Notes under the pieces: generated by a model
Told to the model about the DNA's origin: nothing
Seen by the model: only the letters and a program-made list of their open reading frames with translations
Databases searched by the model: none
Shown: piece by piece, positions 12,598 through 24,174 of the stretch
Numbering within the stretch: position 1 is the first letter of the stretch
Layout: every line of letters begins with the position of its first letter
Origin: Puccinia triticina
Lineage: Eukaryota > Basidiomycota > Pucciniomycetes > Pucciniales > Pucciniaceae
Reading direction: 5' to 3'
Assembly (NCBI RefSeq): GCF_026914185.1
Contig: NC_070560.1
Coordinates: 532,001 to 596,000, forward strand
Length of the DNA stretch: 64,000 nt
Position numbers and translations under genes: made by a program

Positions 12598-13152
12598 TTG
12601 TCTTGGATCTTTAAATGGATATTCAAGAGGATTCAAGAATATAAGAAATCCTATCCGAATCGGATCAATCTGTTTCTGTATTTAAGTCTCAAAGATCCCC
12701 AAGGAAACTTAAACCAACCGTTGACTGATAATTGTTTCAAGGCTCAGATCGATTGGATTTCTTCTCTGGTTTGTGAGATCAGAAAATTGAGGGAGGGGAT
12801 CTTTGCTAGCGGGAGGAGAGATTCATTTGCAATCGTAGGTAAGCTTACTGGACATCACCTGTCTCCTATTTGACACGTACTATTATTTGCCAACATTGCG
12901 AACGTGTGTTTCTGTCTGACAGTTTACGAGTTGAGCGCAGAATTAGCTCTGGAATCGTTGGATTTCACACAGTTGAATACATTGCTGAATCACTTGATCA
13001 TGGATCTATACCGAAACGTGCCTATTTCTGAACATTGGGTTCGCGCTGAATCAATAACAATCGTGAACGAAGTCGAAGAACATGATTTTGGGAAGATTAT
13101 AAACCATCAGAGACGAACGGAAGAAGAAGTTCTGGACAGACGATTTGGATAG
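12598..13152 (+). pseudogene. Gene fragment, two exons, unknown function
   Basis: An open frame from about 12598 to 12838 continues through a plausible GT-AG intron (12839-12922) into 12923-13152 and ends in TAG. The spliced product is about 155 residues: charged, helical and without recognised motifs (contains FTQLNTLLNHLIMDLY). There is no ATG at the 5' edge and a palindromic repeat block lies just upstream, so this is probably the 3' end of a truncated gene. The phase-compatible splice sites and lack of low complexity are the only support. Confidence 0.35.
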
Positions 13153-14977
13153 TGGAGTTGGGTTGCTTGGCTTCAACACCGACCTGATGATTGGCAAAGT
13201 GATCATGTTGGTTCGGGTGGTATCCTAGTGCGCCGACAAACTCGAGCAGGTCACCGGCAATGATCGGACAGAAGTGGATGGGCCGGATGGAGAGTGTGTC
13301 TTTGCTTGGCTTGGCGGATGCTGTATGTGTTTAGGTGTCAGTGTAGTGCGTGTGTGTTGTATCTTTTGTTGCTGACCTCGCTGGAATCCGATCTCGGCCA
13401 AGTGGAATGCTGCAAATGAGTCGGTCAAAATCTTTTGAGTGGCATCTCAGAGCTGAAGTCCCTTGTTGCCCTGGGTCATCAGCATCAACAAGGCAGGCCG
13501 GAGTATTGAGCCGCAGCGGCTGTCACCAAAATAGCCCTAATGCTCACCATTCACTTTGTCATGCCCACCCAAACGTGGATTCCTCGTTAAAGGAAGCGAC
13601 AAGGAATTCCCGTCAATTTTCTCGTGGGCTCCACCGCGATCCCGCAGGCGGCCGTGGAATCCTCGTCATTCTTGACGTGGAAATCCGAGGCGGGTGGAGA
13701 CGACGGGAAAGCCCGTTGTCTCCACGCATTTTCCACGGGAGGGTGGAGACGACGGGGGGAGCAGTGAAATCCACGTGGATTTCACAGAGCCGGTGATCCC
13801 GTCGTCTCCACAAACGCGCAGGCCAGGAAGCACCCCCGCCGTGTACACCCCCTGGTTTGGCCTGGTCTACAAGCTCGCGTGCTTGGACCTGGGCGACCTC
13901 CCCTAGCGGTCCGGTCACCGTCTAACAATTGTGGTGTTCAAAATTGATTTTCAAACCACTTTCTACATAAAATCATAAGATCTACATGTCCAAACTTTTG
14001 ATGGGATGAAAGTTGAGGGTTCTCTTCATTTCAAGCACCTCTCAAAACTTTGATAAATCTTATGATTTTTTGTAAAATGATATTCAAAAATCAATTTTGA
14101 ACACCCTAAATCGCTAGGGACTGGCTCAAGTTAGCTACAAATACAGTCCATGTTACATACTATTTTTATTTTGTGAGTTTTTTTGTATACATACGCCCAT
14201 CACTGCAGGGATTAAATCATGGGGTCCGATTCACTTTTGCCCATGCACGCAGTTCAGCTCTATCAGGTCGGTTCAACTTTCAATTGTTGTTGTCACTTTA
14301 CTGGAGAGCTCTTCCTAGCTCTTCGTTGTCGAACTGAACGAAGTCCCCTCAGGCAGGGACTTAAGGTTCGCTTCGTACTTGTAGCAAAATGAATGTCATC
14401 GAAGGAACTTCATAAGAATTGATTGCTAAATTTGCCCGAGGGATCGCCATATGTAACAATCAGAGAATGTTTCAAATGATCTCTACACGGAACCAAAATG
14501 TAAATGCTATCGATTAATTTATTCTTTGCAATAACGGTTGTATGCGGAGTGATTGATGCCATGCTTGCACAATTAGTTGACAGGATTGACTATCACTTTA
14601 TTGACCTGGCTACCGGCACTATGGACCCGAGATAATCAAGTATGTAATCGAGGCAACTCTCGGAATCACCTATCACCATTTTCCTGTCCAGTCCACCTGG
14701 TGACTTATGCTCGAGAATTCCTCCTTCACTATAAAATCCCCCTACAAATTATCCCCTACGAATCTCCCGGAGCCACAGCTTATTTCATCGCGCTCTTAAT
14801 CTTTACTTTCAATCTCACTCCCCTCACCCAACCAGGCCTGGAGGCACTAATCTTTATTTTGGTGATCGTTTGCCTGTATTAATTAGTCATTGACATTATC
14901 CGAACCACACGCATTTCCCTGTCTCAAATTTTCCACATATTTATTTACAATTTTTCATATATTATTCATTTGACGAG
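13153..14977. other. Intergenic with hairpin-rich block, a MITE and the promoter of the next gene
   Basis: Region 13570-13830 contains nested inverted repeats, including a perfect 22-bp palindrome at 13764-13785 (half-site GTGAAATCCAC) and GTGGAGACGACGGG with its complement. A MITE lies at 13933-14105. From 14150 to 14977 I see only A+T-rich promoter-like DNA ahead of the secreted-protein gene. Confidence 0.4.
13933..14105. mobile_element. GGTGTTCAAA-type MITE
   Basis: The ends are inverted repeats of about 19 bp beginning GGTGTTCAAAATTGATTTT, enclosing about 130 bp of A+T-rich DNA that includes ATAAAATCATAAGATCTAC and a near-complement. No convincing target duplication is visible. It resembles the element at 17615-17793, which has a clear TTA duplication. 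Confidence 0.6.
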
Positions 14978-16624
14978 ATGTCGACAAAACATCAACGCGT
15001 TTTATTCGCCACTCTTATGAGTATCTTCACTCTCGCAAGCCTTGCGTCGACTTTTCCAGGCAGTAGCTCTCAATCGTCTCCAACTGCAAATGGGCGAAGA
15101 TTATTGATACAAACATTAAATGGGTGAGTCCTCTGGCGGTTCACCAAAATGGAAATATGCTTCCAAGTATAGGTCGAAATAAAGTACTTATCTCACAAGA
15201 TTATGTGACTTGAGAAGATTGAACTGAGAACTTCGGGAAAAAAAGCCACTAATCACTCCAACCGGACCGTGTTTAGTCCGATTGTAGACGAAAGCCTAGA
15301 GGGCACACGGCAGGCCCGGGTCCGACGCAAACTCAAGATGCTCGAGAAGCGCGAGGGAGGTGCTCTGATAAAGACTACAGAAACGGTTGCGCGTAGGTGG
15401 ATCATCGAAAAACGATCGCCTCGACCTGCGAAGGGCAATGGAGGGGGAGGTAATGGTGGCGGTGGCAAAGGTGGGCAGACACAAAAGCAAAACTCAGGAG
15501 GAGGCGGAGGTGGCAGAGGGAACACAGGAGGCGGAGGGGGCAGAGGGAACCCTACAGGAGGCGGAAGGACACCCGCCCCAAAGGCACAACCCGCATCCGT
15601 CCCAAAGACAAAACCCGCACCCGCCCCAAAGACAAAACCCCAATCGGTGGCTTTATTCTCCGCAGGAGGTAAGGGGAACCCACAGCGCACAGGAGGCGGA
15701 AGGGGCACACCCACCCCAAACACCAAACCCGGATCCGTCCCAAAGACAAAACCCCAATCGGCGGCTTTGTTCGCCGCAGGGTCCACAGGGAGCCCGCAGC
15801 CCGGGGGAAGCAGAGGGGGCAGAGGCACCCCAAAGCCAAAAGTTGACTCCGCGGCTTTGTTGTCCACAGGGGCCGGGAGCCGACAGCCCGTGAGAGGCGG
15901 AGCCGCCCCAAAGACAACATCCAAGTCCGCGGCTTTATTGGCCACAGGGGGCACGCCCGCTCGGAAATTCGGGCAACCGGCACCGCCAATAACGGGAAAA
16001 GCTGCTGCTTCTGATTTGAAAAGACAAGTTAAAGAAGTTTCTGAAGGCCTGGCTTCGATCAAATCAAAATCAAACGGCCAAATTGTTCGAGAAGTCAACA
16101 GGATCTTAGACATTGTAAATAATTTTTCCATTTATGGCCCAACAATCTTAATCCAAACTGACGGACTTTCCTCAACTATACTACAATAGGAAGCAGCTGA
16201 AGATTCAGCAAGAAGTTCGATTCAGAACGCGGATCGGAAGGATCCACAAGTCAATGGTGCTATTGCTGATGTCAAGAAGAATGGTCCAAAGTTGATGTGA
16301 GCCATCCTTATCATAAATATGTTGACTATTGTTTGTATATATTGATTTCAATCCTAAAACACCCAGTGCGGCTCTGAAAGAATTGAGAGATGTGGCAAGT
16401 GATAATAATGCCCCGCGCGGCAAAATAGATGCAGCACTTGACAATGTGAACAATTTGAGGAAGCCTCTCCTGACAGGTGAATTCATGGTTTCTTGTTTTG
16501 TTTTTTGAATCAAATTTAACATTTGTCTGGTCTGTTTGAACAATTTGCCAACTTGATGTTTCTTTTTATTTTTTAAACAGCAAATGGTATACTGATTGCT
16601 GAAGGACAGCAATCACAGCAATAA
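14978..16624 (+). CDS. Secreted Gly/Lys/Pro-rich protein, candidate secretome member
   Basis: Five exons (14978-15123, 15277-16114, 16190-16296, 16367-16476, 16581-16624) give 414 residues; all introns are GT-AG and phase-consistent. The N-terminus (VLFATLMSIFTLASLAS, from residue 8) is a signal peptide with a likely cut near residue 25. A basic propeptide-like stretch contains two Lys-Arg sites (LEKREGG and IEKRSPRP) suitable for Kex2-type processing. It is followed by a Gly-rich run and several imperfect copies of a PKTKPQSxALFxAG unit. The C-terminal third is a charged, probably helical segment of about 140 residues (SDLKRQVKEVSEGLASIKSK onward). No enzymatic motif is recognised. Function is unknown; secretion is inferred, and an effector or cell-wall role is only a possibility. 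The gene continues past an in-frame stop at 16189 that lies inside the intron 16115-16189. Confidence 0.75.
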
Positions 16625-18635
16625 ACACGTGGATTCAGCAAGATAAAAGGATGAAAATCTCTAAATCACATCTCAACTAGCCTTGTTCAGGCCAAGCTAA
16701 TTCATCATAATCTCCATCTCTCATTTTTACCATTCCTATTGACATTTTAAGCATGTGGGCCTGATTGTAAAAAAATAACAACAGACAATCTTCAATCCAT
16801 TATTGATATACAGATTCTAATTTCTATCTCATCTTTTGGATTTTTATTCCATCCCCTGGTTTTCCCCAGGGTGTCTCTTTCACATCACTTTTGATTAGCT
16901 TCTAAGGGGGCTAAGTGCTTGAAATGCATCAAAAAGATTATATTCTCAGGTCGAGTAAGCCCAGTTTTGTCGGCAGGCTAGCTGAACAAGCCTATCTCAA
17001 GTGGGCCAACACATTTGTTGGGTCACTTTCAGGCTAACTGGTGTCAGAAATTCCCTAGCCTGAGGCTAAAATTCAGGTTTAGGCTAGCTGAATTTAGCAA
17101 GCATAAACCTGAAATCAAGCCAAAGGTTTGTTGAACCGGGGTCAGCCTGAACCAATGTGACTTCTGGAAACACTGCAATAGCTACACTTTGCTAAAAAAA
17201 CTGGCAATCTTGCATAGTGAAGCAAAACCCTGAAAATTGATGACAACAAACCAAAGGTCACTCCCCCCACCAAATACAAAATGTGCCAAATGATCTTGAA
17301 GATGCTTATGTACTTGGATCAAATGGATGAGGGCAAATCTCAGTTCACCAATTTGATCCCTCAGTTGGAGGTATTTCAACAGGAATTGTTGAAAAGTATC
17401 CACTTCGGGGGTCAACAAGCAGGAATAAAAGATTATTTCAAGCTAATCACTCAATCCTTTTTGGGCCCAAGTACCAAAAATCTTCCTGATTTAGTTTAAT
17501 TCTTTATTTATCTTTCCTGTCTGAGTTTTTTGTTTTGATTTTTGAGATTTCTATACAGATAGCACTTACAGTGTGTTCTTTCTTCCTAAAGGATACATAT
17601 TTATGTTACAATTAGGGTGTTCAAAGTTGACTTGCATAAAATCATGAAATCTAAGCTGAAATAAATATGTACCACCCAAACACTCAAATTAGAGCAACAT
17701 TTCTAAAATGGTACATATAAAATCATCATTTGAAAATTTTATGATTTTATGAGTTTATGTATTGAAAAGTTTATGATTTCAACTTTGAACACCTTAAATG
17801 AATGATTCTTTTTGAAATCTTTGCTCTATACATTAATGGGAGAGTCAAAAAATTGATAATCTGACAAAAACCTGTCAAACCACATAGCTTTCACTTCTAT
17901 GGCCTTAGACAGGCTCTTCCTTTGCAAGGGCATACCTGTGAAACTGCATAGTAAAGGGCTTCCACAGAGGGGTATGTGGTTTCACAGTTTTGACTATATT
18001 TATTCATTCTCTCTTTCTTTATAGTGGCAAATTTCAAACATATTTTAAACAAGATTCAATTGTGAACCTTTTCTCTTTTGCATCCACATTTTACACATTA
18101 TCAACCTGATTTTGCTTTTTCATCATAAGGAAGTTGTATACAGCTTAAATTTTTGTAGATCATAGTGTGATATGTGAAATCAATAGCACTTTTTTTAAAA
18201 AAGAAAAGCCACCCCTCCCTCAGGTGGGGGGACTTGGGCCAAATTAGTGACTGTTTGGGTGGGAGACAACCTACCAAAAAGTGGCCAAAATCCAATCAAT
18301 TTTTGCAGCCCACCATGGTCATGCTGTCCCCCCCCCCCATTGTCTGGAATTAAGCAGATATATACTTTGTTGATTTTTTAAGCTAATCACCTCATCATCA
18401 TACCAACAAGGTTTTTTTGATGGATTTTTAAAGAAATTCAAAAACACTGAATATGCAATCTTCTCAGCCTGTGCCTGGGCCTGCGGGTCCGTGCGGGGTA
18501 AGTATTCTTTTCACTTTTTTTGCATTTTCTCTTTGGTTTGACTGTTGTAAGACTCAAAAGTGGTTGTGAAACCCTTTTGCTGAATGGAGAAGGGGATGAA
18601 GGAGGTGCAAGCTCTGCCCTTCTATACTACCAGCT

Positions 18636-18666
<31 letters not shown>

Positions 18667-20804
18667 TTAATAAGTGATAGGAGTGGTTAGCTCAAGATAA
18701 GTTTTTCGTGACACAGTATAAAAAGGTTGTTATTCAGTATGTAAGGGTTGCTATATGTAAGTAAGAGGGTTGAGTGGGTACGTAAGTGTTTTGGGTGATG
18801 GGTGAGTATAAAACTTGATGAGTAATAAACTGGGGAACTACAAATGGGGGGGAAGAGAGCTCCTTATATAGACAAATGTGAGGGATTTTGGCTCCAGGGC
18901 AGCCCCTGAGTGAGGTATTTTAGCTGGCCTGGGCTGTACAACATGAGGGAGTTAAGAGGGAGTGGCTGTGTACAATTTATGCAAGGGGTGCATACATGAG
19001 AAGGGGCTGTGCCAGATGATGTCATAATTTATGCAAGGGATGCATAAGCTGTGCAGGGAATGATCAGGTGATGTAATAAGACCAAACAAAGTGGAGTTAG
19101 AAGGAACTAGAATGCGGGGAACCATTCAGTTGAAGGGGCACAGCCTGCAGGGGCAGTGCTGCATGATGTCATGTACATAACAAACAAACCCAAACCAATA
19201 TATGTAGTGGAGATAGAATGGTGCGGGGAATGTGACTTGAGGCGCCTGGCAGGTGGTTGACTGGGTGCTACATGTTGTCCAAAGGGTCTAACTTCCAGTG
19301 TAGTGGGGCTCCAGTGATGCTTCCAGTGGGGAATAGGGGTTACTTTAGCTGTGGTGTCCATTTATGGTGTCCAATGGATGGTATCTTGAGGCCTTCTATA
19401 TGTATATGAGAAAAACTTTTGATTTTTCACATTTTTGCGCACCACACTGTGTATCTTGAAAAACTGAGCCGGTATGTAGAAAGAAAGAGAAGATCCCAAT
19501 GCATCTATCCATGCTCAGAAGCTCATGTATTGCTAGCTTATCTAAGCCTCTTGAACGGAGGGTCTGGGGGACCCCGCCCAGAGGGCTCTCTGTAGGAGAG
19601 GCTTATGAATAATGTCTGCAGGCTGGCAGACAAAGGAAGGATTTTCAATCCTAAAAACACAAAAACACAATTTAAAATTCTCCAAAATATGTACAAGAAA
19701 AACTGAATAGACAGTTTTCTTGGCAGTACTGATGGGCACCCTCCCCCAAGTTTTTGAGGCATAAACTCCAAAACTGATTGAAGGAATCCGTTTTGGAGGT
19801 CAAAGGAATCCTGGAGGATATTCTGTTGCACTGAAGATCCAATTTTGGATTTTCTGATAATATGCACAATTGAATATCCTATCTGCAACAATTGAGTGAC
19901 TACAGGTGTAGGATCTGCAGATATCCACAGGCTTGTGAATCCAATATCCACAAGGCATGATGGTTGTCATTCCTTGGTTTACATTTCTTTGTGTTTTTAT
20001 TTATTTTCAAAACATTAGTACAGCAAAAATGATAAGGATTGAGGAGATGAGACCAGCACCATTTGAAAACTGAGATTGAGGAGTGTAACTTGGCTCTGGG
20101 GCAGGTCCACAGGAGCTGAGGGGGAGGCTGGATGATGCTAAGCATTTTTCCTCCAGCCATTGGTGATTTCTTTCTCAGCCAAATTTTTGACTTTGTGCAC
20201 AAGTCCCTCCCTGCGGGAGGGAGGGGCCGCTTCGCGGCCAGCCACAGCAAGCCTCCCACTGTATTAGCTCGCATAACCAGCCAGCTCCAGGGTCTCAAAG
20301 TCGAACCTGACTTTCACGAGATGCTCTCAGGCGAGCACCGCATTGGGTATCAGTCCCTCCCTTCGGTCGGCGGCACTCTGCTCCCCACTCATCCCCGCAG
20401 AGGATAGCGTTTGTTAAGTTATCTCGGAGAAGATGGCCCGATCCACTTTTCTGGGCTCGATCCGCAGAACTCGCCAGACAAACTGCTCGGACACGCATGT
20501 CCGAGATCAACCCCAGTATCTCGGACAAAGTAACGTGAGCCTAGCTTCGCGAAGGCGCTTGGCAAGGGGAGCCAGTGAGGCAAAATCAGAGAATTTAGCG
20601 GGAAACTCATCACCATTGCGAGTTCATCAAACAATCATCAAATGAGAAATGTACCAAGAAATGATGGATGATCAATTGAACAACGCCGAAGAAGGCATCA
20701 TCATGTAAAGACATTGAACAAGTATGGCAGAAAAAAAATCATGTTCTCATTTCGAGAGTCTAGTGAATTAATTATTTTTGAGTACTGGGTACAAGGGAAG
20801 GCGT
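16625..20804. other. Long intergenic region with repeats, no supported gene
   Basis: ORFs here are short and without recognisable motifs. A MITE lies at 17615-17793. Between about 18675 and 19400 the minus strand has a TATATAAGG box followed by a pyrimidine-rich leader (around 18850-18880), reminiscent of an LTR in reverse orientation, but I could not find paired ends or a target duplication. 19540-20650 holds only unsupported ORFs. Confidence 0.35.
17615..17793. mobile_element. Harbinger-like MITE with TTA duplication
   Basis: Inverted ends GGGTGTTCAAAGTTGA and its near-complement bound a 179-bp A+T-rich element. TTA is duplicated at 17612-17614 and 17794-17796. A 3-bp TTA/TAA target is typical of PIF/Harbinger elements. 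The interior is rich in ATAAAATCATGAAAT-like words and their complements. Confidence 0.7.
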
Positions 20805-22312
20805 TTAACCTGATCCGCCCTTGTAGACCTTGCCGAAGAGGAGCTCTTGGAGTTTGTCGTACCTGAAATACAAAAAACGAATCATTAATCGTCGCAACAG
20901 TTCAAAGTGGTCCCAATGGTCACATACATCGACAAGACACCAGCACCGGCGACACCACGGAGGATGTTGGCACCAGCTCCTTTGAACAAGAACTGGTAAT
21001 CAAGGAACGGTAGAGACGTTAGCAATTGTGAGGATCGGATACCTCTGTTAGGCTTCAGTACTCACAGCAACACCCTCCGTCTTCACGATCTGGGTACCAC
21101 AGTCAACCATTCCCTTGTAGTGAACCTTTTCTCCGGAGGTCATCATCATACGTCGTCGGATGGTGTCTAGAGGTCCGGAGCTGTCAGCTGGCGGTGTAAT
21201 CTCGCTGAAAAAAATGACAGCACTGACCGAGGGGGTAAGAGGCGATACCAGCACCAGTAGTGACACCCCATCCGAGAAGGAAAGATGCCAAGAAGCTTCC
21301 ATCTAGGGTTCCAGTAAGAACGACCGGTTTGAGCGAATCGTACATTCCAAAGCTGTTTTTTCCGCAAGCGGATCAAACTCATGAGCCGGTAGCTCGGAAG
21401 ACGGAGGGAAGTAGGAGGTATTCACGTACTAGAGACCACGGTAGACAACAATACCGACAACGGAGGGCACGAAACCACGGTAAAGACCAGCAACTCCGTC
21501 GATGGCATAGGTCTTTTTGTAAACATCGAGGATACCATTAAATTGGCGTTCACCACCCTTCTTGGCCGATTTGTTGTCGTTGGCCAATCGGGTACGGGCG
21601 TAGTCGAGCGAGTAGACGAAGAGCAGGGATGAGGCACCAGCGGCACCACCAGAGGCCAAGTTACCGAACATCCAGAGCCCGTATCCATCCTTGTCCTTTT
21701 TGTAACCGAAAAGGGATTTGAAGTAATCCTTGAAGGCAAAGTTGAGGGCCTGGGTTGGGAAGTATCGGATGACGTTGGCAGTGTTACCACGCCATACTAA
21801 ATGATCGACATTGCGGATCAGCCGATGGTTCTTAAAACTTAACGCCAGACACGTATGCAGACAGTCTGAGTTAGGGGATTACGTACACGAGACGACACCT
21901 TCATCGGCGTAGGTACGCTTGAAGCAATCGGCAATACCAGCGTAAGGACGGTCCAATCGACCAGTCTTGAGCATCTCACCCTGGTTCTGGACCAAGAGCT
22001 TGATACGCTCGATCGGTGCTGCGGCGGTCTTGGCAACCGCGGCGGAGACACCACCCATCATGAAATCGGCTGAAAAGTAAATCAAGAGATCGAGACATCG
22101 ATCAGGACCATCGTAGAGAATACGAAAAGACGATGACGTTGCGATCGTAGAAAGCTCAGATATAATAAAGGAATGCTACTGACTGAAGAAATCTTGGGCA
22201 CTCTTGCCCTTTGGCGGAGACTGCTCAGAAACAGATGGTCAGTGATCGATCGGTAGAGTAGGGAGGCTAGGGAAGCGGAGGCCGATCAAAGCTCGTAAAT
22301 ACTCACCGACAT
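20805..22312 (-). CDS. AAC: Mitochondrial ADP/ATP carrier
   Basis: Exons on the minus strand: 22312-22307, 22220-22184, 22069-21887, 21796-21430, 21352-21228, 21166-21066, 20992-20928 and 20862-20805. Together they encode 313 residues, the usual length for this six-helix inner-membrane protein, which exchanges cytosolic ADP for matrix ATP. Seen: the RRRMMM signature at residues 243-248, which is diagnostic of ADP/ATP carriers; three carrier repeats with [14 protein letters not shown] and PLDTIRR motifs; and conserved segments [38 protein letters not shown] and [18 protein letters not shown]. Exon 1 is only ATGTCG. All seven introns are GT-AG and phases agree, so the gene appears intact. Confidence 0.97.
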
Positions 22313-23432
22313 GTTCAGAGATGTACTTGAACTGGCTACTCAGGGAGCCGATGTGATCAGCAAGGAAGAGTGAAAGGGAATATAAGCACACGATTGTAAC
22401 CAAACTACGTGAGAAGGATAAAGGATAAGATGAGGAGGAGTGCTCTCGGACGTACGAACAGGTAACAAGGGTGAAGTGGCTTCTCTTCCTGGCAGAGATG
22501 GATGAGGGAGAGGAGATGGCTGGGTGGAGGGGAGAGGGGTGGGACGGACAGGGAAGGACAGCGGCAGCCGCAGGATGGCCAACAGCGGGATGGGTCGACT
22601 GCGGATTACGTAATTGCAATCGGGAACTCGTGGCGATCGGCTCCACTCTATCCAAGCCCCTCGCTGGGTCGCACGCACAGACGTTTTCCTGTGAACTGCA
22701 TTGTGATTGTGGCGTGACCTGGAGGATGATACTTTTACAAAGCGTTTCACGTGTACATCTCCTTATCCAATTTCTCCCGCTGCCCCGACCGCTTCCGGGC
22801 TGCACCGCTCCTGATTACAAAGGCTCAACTTGCGCAGCTGATGTGAGGTCATCGATTATGTACCAACTCGATATGAGGGACCTGGAGGTGTAAATAAATA
22901 CTCGCACTTTCGGGTTTTTTTTGTATGTTTTGCCTCAAGCAATGCACACTATGTATAGATAGGTGCTACCAGTGTTGCATTCAAGTGTTTCACTGAGTCT
23001 TGCTAGCCTTCCTTGGAACTGGTATTAATGGATCCTACCAGCAAAGCTTTGTGCTCATTTGGGTGATCATTTGTGAGACCTTCATCTGGAGAGTTGATGT
23101 GTAGAGATATTTACTGATGAATCAACTGCAAGACTTCATCTACATAGTGCTTATATTCCCAGCACATTCCAAAATTTGTGCTGGGTAATGATGGTATGGT
23201 TGACAGTCTAGATGCAGAAGAACAAAAGTAAGCAAAGAAAACAGAAAGAGTGTATCAGGACCCAGGAAAGCCCCTTATATGGAACACCAAATCCCCAAAT
23301 TTTTGTAAAAAATTATACATTTTTTGAGCTCATTCATACACATTTCTTGCATGGGTCCAGAGCTGCACCAAAAAATTGATACAATTTTTGTTTATTCCTT
23401 TTTTTGCAGTGGGCATCAAGAAATGTTGTTAG
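22313..23432. other. Promoter region of the carrier gene and intergenic DNA
   Basis: The 300-400 bp upstream of the carrier start are pyrimidine-rich on the coding strand, as in a strong promoter/5' UTR. ORFs across 22240-22890 are shadows of this low-complexity DNA. Further on, nothing recognisable is seen until a TTTTTTTGCAGTG end near 23401-23410, which resembles a lone CACTG-element terminus. Confidence 0.35.
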
Positions 23433-23667
23433 CAACGCTGCAACAATTACGATACATGTATTGTATAGGCTATACATTGTATCGTATTTTCATGCAGATA
23501 CATTCAATTACAATAAATACATTTTGTATTGGTTTCACCAAACAATTTCAATGATACATATGTACAGTTTTTGGAAAAAAATTACGATACAGATACAATT
23601 ATTTCGATATTTTTCCAATACAATACAGTGAAATACAATTACATGTATTGTACTTGTTGCACCGTTG
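23433..23667. mobile_element. CAAC-ended MITE with 7-bp duplication (short family)
   Basis: The ends are inverted repeats CAACGCTGCAACAATTACGA and CAACGGTGCAACAAGTACAA (as complement). The interior consists mostly of ATACATGTATTGTAT-like words. The flanks are TTGTTAG (23426-23432) and CTGTTAG (23668-23674), a 7-bp duplication with one mismatch. It belongs with 44736-45107, which has the same end sequence. Confidence 0.75.
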
Positions 23668-23872
23668 CTGTTAGGAACATCTAAATATTATCTTTGACTC
23701 AAGCCCCATTTGGACACCGCGTTATACATTGGAGCATCCATTGGGTGCTAATTCAACCGGTATTAGGGCACTTGGTTTGACCCCGCGGCGCAACTTCATT
23801 GGCTTGGATTAACCGGGGATCAACTTGACCAGGAGCTCCATCTGGAGCTGGTGGGGTATAAATCTAGCCCCC

Positions 23873-24059
23873 TGTTATGAGCTGCACGGGCGCGCCATAC
23901 CTATCACAGGACATGTTGTACATATAGCACATGTCACGAGTTCCTCCCATAAGGAGGAGCGGGGGAGAGATCCTCACACTCTCCCCATCTAGCAATTTAT
24001 CAAATACCTAGAAGAACCCCCCCACAGACTCAGTCTTCTCCCTACGCACGGCTACAACA
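23873..24059 (+). repeat. 5' LTR of the chromovirus
   Basis: 187 bp, TG...CA ends, matching 30416-30602 throughout as read. It contains a near-palindrome TTCCTCCCATAAGGAGGAGC. An ATCTAGCAAT word at 23987-23996 is the exact complement of the sequence directly after the LTR. Confidence 0.95.
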
Positions 24060-24060
24060 T

Positions 24061-24070
24061 ATTGCTAGAT
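24061..24070 (+). promoter_or_regulatory. Putative self-primer binding site
   Basis: One base after the 5' LTR, ATTGCTAGAT is the perfect 10-nt reverse complement of ATCTAGCAAT inside the LTR (23987-23996). No match to a tRNA 3' end starting TGG is seen here. In Tf1-type elements the 5' end of the RNA folds back to prime on such a site; the geometry fits if transcription begins near 23987. Confidence 0.6.
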
Positions 24071-24174
24071 CTACTCTAGGGACACGACTCAGAAAAACTC
24101 AGAAAGAAAGAAAGAAATCACCAAAACCAAGAACCCAGAATCAAGAAATCAACCCAAACCAACCAACAATCCAG

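Noticed and set aside
15253..16131. 292-aa minus-strand Pro/Gly-rich ORF
   Set aside because: Antisense shadow of the Gly/Lys/Pro repeats of the secreted protein, whose exon phases fit on the plus strand.
18675..19400. Possible reverse-orientation LTR with TATATAAGG
   Set aside because: No matching second LTR, no target duplication and no element coding sequence adjacent; kept only as a note.
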